Part shown: piece after piece, positions 15,381 through 22,106 of the stretch | Position numbering within the stretch: the first letter of the stretch is position 1 | Layout: each line of letters begins with the position of its first letter | Assembly: GCA_947522695.1 (NCBI GenBank) | Contig: CANNTX010000017.1 | Span: 1 to 22,106, forward strand | DNA: 22,106 nt | Direction of reading: 5' to 3' | From: an uncultured Bacilli bacterium | Lineage (GTDB): Bacteria; Bacillota_I; Bacilli_A; RF39; UBA660 | The notes under the pieces: model-generated | Database searches by the model: none | Told to the model about the DNA's origin: nothing | What the model saw: the letters and a program-made list of their open reading frames with translations, nothing else | Translations under genes and position numbers: made by a program

Positions 15381-17492
15381 TTATTTTATTATTAATTGAT
15401 CGTCTTTAACATCAATGTTAACTGTTTCACCAAATTTTATATTATCGTTAATTATTTCGGTTGCTAATAATGTTTCTAGATTTCTTGAAACAAATCTTTT
15501 AATTGGTCTAGCACCATATTTTTCATCATAAGAATTATTAATAATATAGTCTTTAGCAGCACTGGTTAAATTAACTTTTATTTTTTTATCATCTAAACGT
15601 TTTTCAATATCACTTATAATTTTATCTAATATCTCATAAACTGTCTTTTTATCTAGTGATTTAAACATGATTATTTCATCTATACGATTGATAAATTCTG
15701 GTTTAAATGTTCTCTTTAATTCATCCATTACTAATTTATCTTTATCTGGAACGTTTTCTAAAATAAATTCACTACCTAAATTTGAGGTCATGATAATGAT
15801 AGTGTTTTTAAAATCTACGGTTCTTCCTTGAGAATCAGTAATTCGTCCATCATCTAAAATTTGTAATAAGATATTAAAGACGTCTTTATGAGCTTTTTCA
15901 ATTTCATCAAATAGGACAATACTATAAGGATTACGTCTTACTGCTTCAGTTAATTGACCACCTTCATCGTATCCAACGTATCCAGGAGGCGCTCCAACTA
16001 AACGTGATACTGAATGACTTTCCATATATTCACTCATATCAATACGAATAATATGTCTTTCATCATCAAATAATTCATAGGCAAGTGTTTTAGCAACTTC
16101 AGTTTTACCAACACCTGTTGGGCCTAAGAAGATAAATGAACCTATTGGTCTATTCGGATCTTTAATACCAGCTCTTGAACGAATTATAGCTTCACTTACT
16201 AATTTTAAAGCTTCATCTTGACCTTTAACACGTTTTTTCATGTTTTCTTCTAAATGAATTATTTTTTCTCTTTCACCACCAACTAATTTACTTATTGGAA
16301 TTTTGGTCCAATTAGAAATTATTTTAGCAATGTCTTCTTCATCAACTGTATCTGATAAGATTTCATTCTTATTTTGTTTATTTAATTCTTCTAATTCTTT
16401 TTCAAGTCTTGGAATAGTTCCATGTCTTAATCTAGCGGCTGTTTCTAAATCATAGGTGTTTTCGGCTTGTTCTAGTTTAAAGTTAGCACGTGAGATTTCT
16501 TCTTTTTTAGATTTAATTTGATCGTTAATAGATTTTTCTCTTTCCCAATCGTTTCTTAAGCGAGATTCATCTTCTTTTAATTTAACTAAATCATTATCTA
16601 TTTCTTCTACTCTCTTTTTGCTTAATTCATCTTTTTCTTTCTTTAGAGCTTGTTTTTCAATTTCTAAACGCATAATTTTTCTAGTTAATGTATCTAATTC
16701 AGTTGGAACTGAGTCCATTTGAACTTTAATTGTAGCACAAGCTTCATCAATTAAATCAATGGCTTTATCTGGTAAGAAACGATCAGTAATATATCTATTT
16801 GAAAGATTAGCAGCAGCTATAAGTGCTCTATCTTTAATATTAACTCCATGATGAACTTCAAACCTTTCTTTTAGTCCACGAAGGATGGTAATTGTATCTA
16901 AAACGCTTGGCTCTTGTACAATAACTTTTTGGAAACGTCTTTCTAAGGCACCATCTTTTTCAATGTATTTACGATATTCGTTTAAGGTTGTAGCACCTAT
17001 ACACAAGATTTCGCCTCTAGCAAGCATTGGTTTTAACATGTTACCAGCATCCATTGCTCCCTCTAAGGCACCAGCACCTACAATCATGTGAATTTCATCA
17101 ATAAACAAGATAATTTCGCCATTAGAATCTTTAATTTCTTTTAAGACAGCTTTTAATCTTTCTTCAAATTCACCACGATATTTAGCACCAGCAATTAAGG
17201 CTCCCATATCTAATTCCCAAATTGTTTTATTTTTTAAACTGTTTGGCACATCGCCTTTTACAATTCTTTGGGCAAGTCCTTCAACAATAGCAGTTTTACC
17301 AACACCGGGCTCACCAATTAATACTGGATTATTTTTTGTTTTACGAGATAAAATTCTAGTTATACTTCGAACTTCTTCATCTCTTCCAATGACAGGATCA
17401 ACTTTACCATCTTTAACGGCTTTAGTTATATCTCTACCATATTTTTCTAAGGGATTTTGTAAACTTTCCCCAAATGGATTTTCCATATTCAT
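15381..17492 (-). CDS. clpB: ClpB disaggregase lacking the N-terminal domain
   Basis: A 703-residue Hsp100 chaperone that pulls proteins out of aggregates, using ATP. The first AAA+ domain has Walker A GEPGVGKT (60-67) and Walker B LFIDEIH (129-135). The long coiled-coil middle domain typical of ClpB, rather than ClpC or ClpE, spans about 265-390. The second AAA+ domain has Walker A GPTGVGKT (457-464) and the pore segment GAPPGYVGYDEGG. The usual roughly 150-residue Clp-N domain is absent. The short start is genuine, because AAGGAGGGG and a CIRCE-controlled promoter lie directly before it. No ClpP-binding loop is visible. Monocistronic with its own terminator. Heat-shock control by HrcA is expected from the operator. 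Confidence 0.95.
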   Translation of the reverse strand: MNMENPFGESLQNPLEKYGRDITKAVKDGKVDPVIGRDEEVRSITRILSRKTKNNPVLIGEPGVGKTAIVEGLAQRIVKGDVPNSLKNKTIWELDMGALIAGAKYRGEFEERLKAVLKEIKDSNGEIILFIDEIHMIVGAGALEGAMDAGNMLKPMLARGEILCIGATTLNEYRKYIEKDGALERRFQKVIVQEPSVLDTITILRGLKERFEVHHGVNIKDRALIAAANLSNRYITDRFLPDKAIDLIDEACATIKVQMDSVPTELDTLTRKIMRLEIEKQALKKEKDELSKKRVEEIDNDLVKLKEDESRLRNDWEREKSINDQIKSKKEEISRANFKLEQAENTYDLETAARLRHGTIPRLEKELEELNKQNKNEILSDTVDEEDIAKIISNWTKIPISKLVGGEREKIIHLEENMKKRVKGQDEALKLVSEAIIRSRAGIKDPNRPIGSFIFLGPTGVGKTEVAKTLAYELFDDERHIIRIDMSEYMESHSVSRLVGAPPGYVGYDEGGQLTEAVRRNPYSIVLFDEIEKAHKDVFNILLQILDDGRITDSQGRTVDFKNTIIIMTSNLGSEFILENVPDKDKLVMDELKRTFKPEFINRIDEIIMFKSLDKKTVYEILDKIISDIEKRLDDKKIKVNLTSAAKDYIINNSYDEKYGARPIKRFVSRNLETLLATEIINDNIKFGETVNIDVKDDQLIIK

Positions 17493-17540
17493 ATATACCC
17501 CTCCTTTTTTAATTATGTATATTTTCCATATACATTATGT

Positions 17541-17581
17541 ATTATAACACTTTTTTAGCACTTGTCAAGTATGAGTGCTAA
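17541..17581 (-). promoter_or_regulatory. clpB promoter with CIRCE operator (HrcA)
   Basis: A CIRCE element TTAGCACTT-N9-GAGTGCTAA (17555-17581) with one mismatch to the consensus inverted repeat. The -35 TTGACA (17563-17568) lies inside CIRCE, and TATAAT (17541-17546) follows after 16 bases with an extended TG. HrcA bound here would block the polymerase and be released on heat shock. Confidence 0.9.
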
Positions 17582-17589
17582 TTAAATGC

Positions 17590-17624
17590 ATAAAAAAACT
17601 AATTACTCTGATAAAATAATTAGT
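17590..17624 (-). terminator. Terminator between dnaE/ncRNA and clpB
   Basis: ACTAATTA (minus strand 17617-17624) pairs with TAATTAGT (17598-17605) across eleven bases and runs into seven T. It ends the transcript coming from the promoter at 17973-18001 and insulates clpB. Confidence 0.75.
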
Positions 17625-17966
17625 CCTAGTTTTTAGAATAATCACAAACTTAAATAATAAATTTCTTTTAAAAATCATCACTTAATTATTACAAGAATAT
17701 TATCAGTATTCATGGCGATTACTTATCTTTTGAAGTTTTCTTTCTTCTTAACTATAGTTATATCTAGCGTAGATAAGATTGCTTACTTTCTTGCAATTTC
17801 TTTACTACCAAAAGCACACCCCGAATTAATCTAACTATTATTAATTATATAGCTTTCACAAAATTACTTTATAAAAATAACTAATAATATTATTTTATGC
17901 ATATTTTAAACTTTAATTAAAATATGCAAAATCATTAATTATGAACATGCTTCATATCTTCTAGAT
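17591..17966 (-). ncRNA. Probable noncoding RNA between dnaE and clpB
   Basis: About 375 bases bounded by a consensus promoter and an intrinsic terminator, with no reading frame longer than a dozen or so codons that has a ribosome-binding site. Inverted repeats inside include a perfect twelve-pair stem (17898-17909 with 17917-17928), ATTGC/GCAAT (17778-17797), TATCTA-GCG-TAGATA (17761-17775) and the palindrome at 17749-17760. A locally GC-richer stretch lies around 17810-17822. I find no features of tmRNA, RNase P RNA, SRP RNA, 6S RNA or a T-box. It might alternatively be an extended dnaE 3' UTR. Confidence 0.45.
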
Positions 17967-17972
17967 AATACT

Positions 17973-18001
17973 ATTATATGCAATATTTTTTTATTTATCA
18001 A
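17973..18001 (-). promoter_or_regulatory. Promoter of the putative RNA downstream of dnaE
   Basis: TTGATA (17996-18001), exactly 17 bases, then TATAAT (17973-17978) on the minus strand. It begins six bases beyond the dnaE stop, and no protein gene follows before the terminator at 17590. Confidence 0.65.
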
Positions 18002-18007
18002 TACGTT

Positions 18008-20833
18008 TTATGAAATTTTTGTTAAATTTTCTAAAATTATTTGATATTTGTCTAATCTTTTTTGAACTTGACCTTTAATTTTTACTATATCCCCTATTTT
18101 TAGTTCGTTTAAGTATGATGTTTGTTTAGGAAAAACGGTACATGAAATCTTTCCTGTATCATCTGATAAATCTAAAAAGGCCATGTTGTCTCCTTTTTTT
18201 GTTTTAATTGATTTTATATTTTCTATTAAAACAGTAACTTCAATAAATTTATCAAAATATTTTGGGAGATCTTTTGATTTTGGACAAATATACTTACTAG
18301 ATGGATGATTAGAAATATAAAAGCCATATAATTCGTACTCTTTTTGCATCAATAATGTTTTATCATATTCAGGGAATGTTTCTATAATGGGTTTATTAAT
18401 TAATGTTTTATCTAATTCATTTATTAATTCAGAATAAATTAAGGCTGAACTTATATTGTTAATTAATGTTTGTTTAGTTTCATGAAAGCAATCTAAAGCA
18501 CCAGCATATATTAAATTTTCGATTATTCCTTGTTTTAATTTCAAGTGATAGATAGAACTTATAAAATCATAGAAGTCATTGTATGGAGCATTTTTTGATA
18601 TTTCTAATGCGATATCTTTGGTTATATCTTTAATAGAAGTTAACGGCATTATAACTCCATCATTAAATATATATTTATCCGTACTTAAATTAATTGATGG
18701 CTTAATAACTTTAATATCATTGCTTTTTAATATATCAATATATTCTTTAGTCTTTTTACTTGAAGATAAGTTATCATTTAAAAGAGTTTTATAAAAGTAT
18801 GGCATATAATGACATTTTAAGTACATCATTTGGTAAGCAATTAAAGCATATCCTACGGAATGAGATTTATTAAATCCATATTCGGCAAACTTTATTATTA
18901 AATCAAATATTTCAGTACTTTTTTCTTTGGTATATCCGTTTTTAATGGCTCTCTCTATGAAATTAGATTTTTCGGATAAAATAATTTGTTCATTCTTTTT
19001 TGAAATTGCTCTTCTTATTAAGTCGGCTTCACTAAAGGAATATGACGCTACTGATCTTAAGATTTGCATTATTTGTTCTTGATAAACAATTATTCCATAT
19101 GTATCTTTTAAAATATCAGATAATGAATCATCAATATAAGTTATTTCTTCTTTCCCATTTTTTCTTTTAGCATAAGAATCAATTTCAGCGTTGGCTCCTG
19201 GACGAATTAATGCAAGTGATACAATTATATCTTTAAAATTAGTTGGTTTAATTTTAAGAAGCAAATTTTTCATACCTAAACTTTCAAACTGGAAGATACC
19301 ATCTGTATTAGCTTCACTAAACATTTTATAAACTGCTTCATCATTTAAATCAACATTATTTAAATTTAATTTTTCAGGTATATCATTTAAAATATCGGAA
19401 ATTGTAGTTAAATTTTTTATAGCAAGAAAATCCATCTTTAAAAGGCCAATATCTTCTAGGTAATCTTTAGTAAATCCAGCTAAATAATTATCACCATTTT
19501 TAATTATAGGAATTACATTATCTAAATGTTCTTTACAAATTACGACACCAGCAGCATTAGTACTAATATGTTTTTTAATTCCTTCTATTTTCATAGCAAC
19601 ATAGTAAACTTCTTTAATATCTTTATTATTGTTAAGAATTTTAATTAGATCTTTAGTTAGATTTTCTTTTAATGTTTTTTTAGGATCGATATATTTATTT
19701 AGGATGGAAATATCCACATCTAATATTTTGCTTATAGATAATAAGGCTGCTTTAGTAGTTAATGTTCCATAGGTCATTACGGGCATAACATTTTCTTTAC
19801 CGTATCTTTCTTTAACATAAGCAATTATTTCTTCTCTTTTAGTAGCATCAAAATCAATATCAATATCGGGCATAGTGATACGTTCAGGATTTAAAAATCT
19901 TTCAAATAGAAGATTATATTTTAAAGGATCAATGGATGTTATACCTAAGCTATATGTAACAAGAGAGCCTACGGCTGAGCCTCTTCCGGGACCTACGTAA
20001 ATATTATTTTTAATAGCGTATTTAACGTAGTCATAGACAATTAAAAAATAATCAACATAATTCATACTTTTAATTACATTTAATTCATACATTAATCTTT
20101 TTTTATAGTTATCTGGTATTTTACCATTTAATCTTTTAGTTAACCCTTTAATGGCAAGGGCTTCTAAAAAATTGTAACTATTCTCAATCGTTTCATCATA
20201 ATGAGGAATTAAATTTTTACTATATGTTATTTTTAGATTAATTTGAGAAGTAAAATCATGAATATCTTCTATTTTTAAATAGTAAGGACTATAATCTATG
20301 TCATTGTAACTCGCATATGTTTTATTTTCTTTAATCATATTTAGATAATTTAAGTATTTAGTATTTTCTTTGGTTAGAGATAACGCTAAATTAAAGTAAA
20401 CAATGTTTGAAGTTAATTTTAATGCTTCATTCTTTTCTTCTTCAGTCTGATAACCAATGTAGGAATTAGGTATTTCTTTTAACAATTCTTTTGATTTAAA
20501 TGGAATAACTGTTAATATATCTTTAGTTAATAAACCTTTATTAAATTCGTTTTCAATTATATAGGTATTTATTTTAAGAAGTTCTTTATAACCTTGTTCA
20601 TTTTTAGCATATAAATATATTTTATGATTTTGATAATTAACTTCTAAACCAATAATTGGTTTAATATTGTATTTTTGACATAGTTTTAAGAATTCGGCAA
20701 CATAGCAAAGATTATCATCAACAATACCTAATGTGGTAATATTGTTTGTTACAGCATATGAAAAAAGATCTGGTAATTTAATCATACTTGATAAAACATT
20801 ATAATCAGTTTTAATTGATATTATTTCTTTCAT
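18008..20833 (-). CDS. dnaE: DNA polymerase III alpha subunit, short DnaE type
   Basis: A 941-residue replicative polymerase of the DnaE family; most members have about 1,100 residues. The polymerase active site is intact: PGRGSAVGSL (282-291), MPDIDIDF with D323 and D325, and KMDFLAIKNLT with D468 as the third catalytic Asp. Later landmarks are IVYQEQIMQI and FNKSHSVGYALIAYQ, then an OB fold at about 850-900 (IKTKKGDNMAFLDLSDDTG). The N-terminal PHP domain is present as a fold, but the metal-binding His motif (normally HxHxxYS) reads SIKTDYNVLS, so proofreading or phosphatase activity there is lost. In Bacillota a DnaE of this kind normally works beside PolC. It has its own promoter, divergent from rpmB. 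No terminator directly follows. Confidence 0.95.
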   Translation of the reverse strand: MKEIISIKTDYNVLSSMIKLPDLFSYAVTNNITTLGIVDDNLCYVAEFLKLCQKYNIKPIIGLEVNYQNHKIYLYAKNEQGYKELLKINTYIIENEFNKGLLTKDILTVIPFKSKELLKEIPNSYIGYQTEEEKNEALKLTSNIVYFNLALSLTKENTKYLNYLNMIKENKTYASYNDIDYSPYYLKIEDIHDFTSQINLKITYSKNLIPHYDETIENSYNFLEALAIKGLTKRLNGKIPDNYKKRLMYELNVIKSMNYVDYFLIVYDYVKYAIKNNIYVGPGRGSAVGSLVTYSLGITSIDPLKYNLLFERFLNPERITMPDIDIDFDATKREEIIAYVKERYGKENVMPVMTYGTLTTKAALLSISKILDVDISILNKYIDPKKTLKENLTKDLIKILNNNKDIKEVYYVAMKIEGIKKHISTNAAGVVICKEHLDNVIPIIKNGDNYLAGFTKDYLEDIGLLKMDFLAIKNLTTISDILNDIPEKLNLNNVDLNDEAVYKMFSEANTDGIFQFESLGMKNLLLKIKPTNFKDIIVSLALIRPGANAEIDSYAKRKNGKEEITYIDDSLSDILKDTYGIIVYQEQIMQILRSVASYSFSEADLIRRAISKKNEQIILSEKSNFIERAIKNGYTKEKSTEIFDLIIKFAEYGFNKSHSVGYALIAYQMMYLKCHYMPYFYKTLLNDNLSSSKKTKEYIDILKSNDIKVIKPSINLSTDKYIFNDGVIMPLTSIKDITKDIALEISKNAPYNDFYDFISSIYHLKLKQGIIENLIYAGALDCFHETKQTLINNISSALIYSELINELDKTLINKPIIETFPEYDKTLLMQKEYELYGFYISNHPSSKYICPKSKDLPKYFDKFIEVTVLIENIKSIKTKKGDNMAFLDLSDDTGKISCTVFPKQTSYLNELKIGDIVKIKGQVQKRLDKYQIILENLTKIS

Positions 20834-20851
20834 ATTTACCTCTCTAATGGT

Positions 20852-20881
20852 ATTATATCATTTAAATTAACAAAATGTCCT
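20852..20881 (-). promoter_or_regulatory. dnaE promoter
   Basis: TATAAT (20852-20857) preceded by TGA (extended -10), with a weak -35 AGGACA (20876-20881) at 18 bases. It lies back to back with the rpmB promoter. Confidence 0.5.
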
Positions 20882-20888
20882 AAAAACA

Positions 20889-20918
20889 TTGACTTTATTT
20901 AAGATATTATGATAAAAT
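20889..20918 (+). promoter_or_regulatory. rpmB promoter
   Basis: TTGACT (20889-20894), 18 bases, TAAAAT (20913-20918) with TGA before it as an extended -10. It faces away from dnaE, whose promoter is only a few bases away. Confidence 0.6.
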
Positions 20919-20949
20919 CAATGAAGATTTTAATTAAGGAGGAAAGAAA

Positions 20950-21120
20950 ATGGCTAAAAATATTTCAAGCAAAAAACCTTTATCTATTAAATTAAGCTCT
21001 CATGCTAATAATAAAACTAATAGTAAACAAAAACCTAACTTACAAACTTATACAATCAATGGTGTTAAGGTTAGATTAACAGCAAGAGAAGCTAGAGTTT
21101 TTAAGAAAGCTGCTAAGTAA
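20950..21120 (+). CDS. rpmB: Ribosomal protein bL28
   Basis: A 56-codon gene, easily missed because of its length. The product contains the bL28 core SHANNKTNSKQKPNLQTYTI (residues 17-36), followed by a VRLTAREARVFKK region matching the family's basic C-terminal part (normally VS-TRALKSGKV). bL28 binds 23S rRNA near the E site of the large subunit. The N-terminal stretch that often carries Cys (CxxxGK) is replaced by NISSKKP, so this is a Cys-free variant. The start is preceded by TAAGGAGG at ideal spacing. It is monocistronic, with its own promoter and terminator, and divergent from dnaE. Confidence 0.88.
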   Translation: MAKNISSKKPLSIKLSSHANNKTNSKQKPNLQTYTINGVKVRLTAREARVFKKAAK

Positions 21121-21122
21121 AG

Positions 21123-21147
21123 TATCCAATAGTTGGATATTTTTTTA
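21123..21147 (+). terminator. rpmB terminator
   Basis: TATCCAA (21123-21129) and TTGGATA (21133-21139) form a seven-pair stem with a three-base loop, followed by a T run. It starts two bases after the rpmB stop. Confidence 0.85.
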
Positions 21148-21163
21148 TTGCAAAAATTTAATA

Positions 21164-21210
21164 TAAAAAAAGAAACAAGTTATTTTGCTTCTTCTTGAGC
21201 TCTTGTTTCT
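21164..21210 (-). terminator. rny terminator overlapping the last codons
   Basis: AGAAACAAG (minus strand 21202-21210) pairs with CTTGTTTCT (21171-21179) and is followed by seven T. The 22-base loop holds the last codons and the TAA stop of rny. Confidence 0.75.
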
Positions 21211-22106
21211 CTTATTACAGTTATTTTAATTGTACCTGGGTATTGCATTTCAGATTCAATTCTTTCTTTAATTTCTCTAGCAATCTTAAATGATGTTAGA
21301 TCATCAACTTTATCTGGTTTTACAATAACTCTAAGTTCACGACCCGCTTGCATTGCGAATGTTTTATCAACACCTTCAAAACTATTACCAATTGTTTCTA
21401 GTTCTTCTAATCTCTTGATATAGTTTTCCATAGTGTCGTTTCTAGCACCAGGACGTGATGCAGACATTGTATCAGCAATTGATACTAAAACGGATATAAT
21501 ATTTTTAGCTTCTTTATCGCCATGATGTGATTCAATAGCGTTAATAACAACTTCATTTTCACCATACTTCTTAGCAAGATCAGCTCCTATTTCAACATGT
21601 GAGCCTTCCATTTCAAAATCAATAGCTTTTCCTATATCATGTAAAAGTCCAGCTCTTTTAGCAAGGTTAACATTTTCGCCAAGTTCAGCAGCCATTATTC
21701 CGCAAAGGTATGAAACCTCTTTTGAATGTTGTAAAGCATTTTGACCATAACTTGTTCTAAAATTAAGTTTTCCAATTGTTTTAACTAATTCTGAATCCAT
21801 TCTATTTAATCCTAGTTCTCTAATGGTATCATTTCCAATTTCTGTAATTCTTGCGTTCATATCCTTACATACTTTATCATAAATTTCTTCAATTCTAGTT
21901 GGATGAATACGACCATCTTTAACTAAGGTTTCAATTGTTTGTTTTGCTATTTCTCTACGGAAAGGATCAAAAGATGAAATTGAAATTGCTTCAGGGGTAT
22001 CGTCTATTAATAAATCAACTCCTGTAACTGCTTCAATTGTTCTAATGTTTCTTCCTTCTCTACCAATTAATCTACCTTTCATTTCATCGTTTGGTAAACT
22101 AATAGT
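21180..22106 (-). CDS. rny: RNase Y, C-terminal part, cut by the window edge
   Basis: The final 308 residues of RNase Y, the membrane-anchored endonuclease that starts mRNA decay in Bacillota. The frame stays open to the right edge (TISLPNDE precedes the Met at 22082), so the N-terminal membrane helix and coiled coil, about 200 residues, lie outside. Visible are most of the KH domain (GRLIGREGRNIRTIEAVTG) and the HD domain with its metal ligands in LQHSKEVSYLCG, LLHDIGKAIDFE and ESHHGD, then the conserved C-terminal part ending in RETRAQEEAK. The motifs are complete and indicate an active enzyme. Confidence 0.96.
   Translation of the reverse strand, partial: TISLPNDEMKGRLIGREGRNIRTIEAVTGVDLLIDDTPEAISISSFDPFRREIAKQTIETLVKDGRIHPTRIEEIYDKVCKDMNARITEIGNDTIRELGLNRMDSELVKTIGKLNFRTSYGQNALQHSKEVSYLCGIMAAELGENVNLAKRAGLLHDIGKAIDFEMEGSHVEIGADLAKKYGENEVVINAIESHHGDKEAKNIISVLVSIADTMSASRPGARNDTMENYIKRLEELETIGNSFEGVDKTFAMQAGRELRVIVKPDKVDDLTSFKIAREIKERIESEMQYPGTIKITVIRETRAQEEAK

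Noticed and set aside
1..22106. CRISPR array, tRNA or rRNA genes, insertion sequences or an integrase
   Set aside because: I saw no regularly spaced repeats, no tRNA-like cloverleaf, and no transposase or integrase motifs. The only repeats are the gene-end duplications and the protein repeats described.

Overview
The window is about 22 kb of very AT-rich DNA from a low-GC Bacillota. It is most likely an uncultured host-associated member of the Bacilli (RF39- or Erysipelotrichia-like, near the Mollicutes). The evidence is AT-rich codon use, strong GGAGG ribosome-binding sites, sigma-A type promoters, a CIRCE/HrcA heat-shock operator, a DnaE/RNase Y/ClpB/EF-Ts gene set of Bacillota type, and a ClpB without its N domain. 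The intact genes I checked use TGG for Trp and carry no in-frame TGA, so the standard code applies. The placement is an inference; there is no rRNA or marker tree here.

Layout: 1-4190 is an accessory region. It has a membrane-anchored protein of unknown function (89-1150), a decayed gene (1316-1760), and an AbiEi/AbiEii type IV toxin-antitoxin pair (2311-3756) with a good promoter and overlapping inverted repeats. The pair lies between two decayed copies of the 3' end of the 89-1150 gene. At 4190-5365 there is a cell-surface protein with InlB-type B-repeats. At 5577-6076, on the + strand, lies a roughly 500-nt highly structured noncoding RNA with its own promoter and terminator. It is followed directly by a four-helix membrane protein with a DxxxD motif. 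This is the arrangement of OLE RNA and its partner OapA.

From 6789 to 10107 (minus strand) come a guanine-deaminase-like gene with a tiny downstream ORF, tsf and rpsB (S2 with an extra C-terminal SAP/Rho-N-like domain, behind a structured leader), and a CmpB-family membrane protein. From 10179 to 15275 there is a compact four-gene minus-strand operon: an unknown protein, a membrane-anchored McrB-like AAA+ ATPase, a DUF2357 protein with no visible nuclease domain, and a membrane protein with Asp-rich calcium-binding-type repeats. I consider this the best candidate for an undescribed system. Its promoter lies inside the longest possible reading frame of the first gene, so that gene probably starts at a GTG at 15275.

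The rest is housekeeping: clpB behind CIRCE (15381-17581), a probable unannotated noncoding RNA between clpB and dnaE (about 17591-17966), a short dnaE whose PHP active site is lost, a divergent rpmB (bL28) gene of only 56 codons, and the 3' part of rny (RNase Y), which runs off the right edge. Most units end in clear intrinsic terminators, and in two genes the stop codon lies inside the terminator hairpin.
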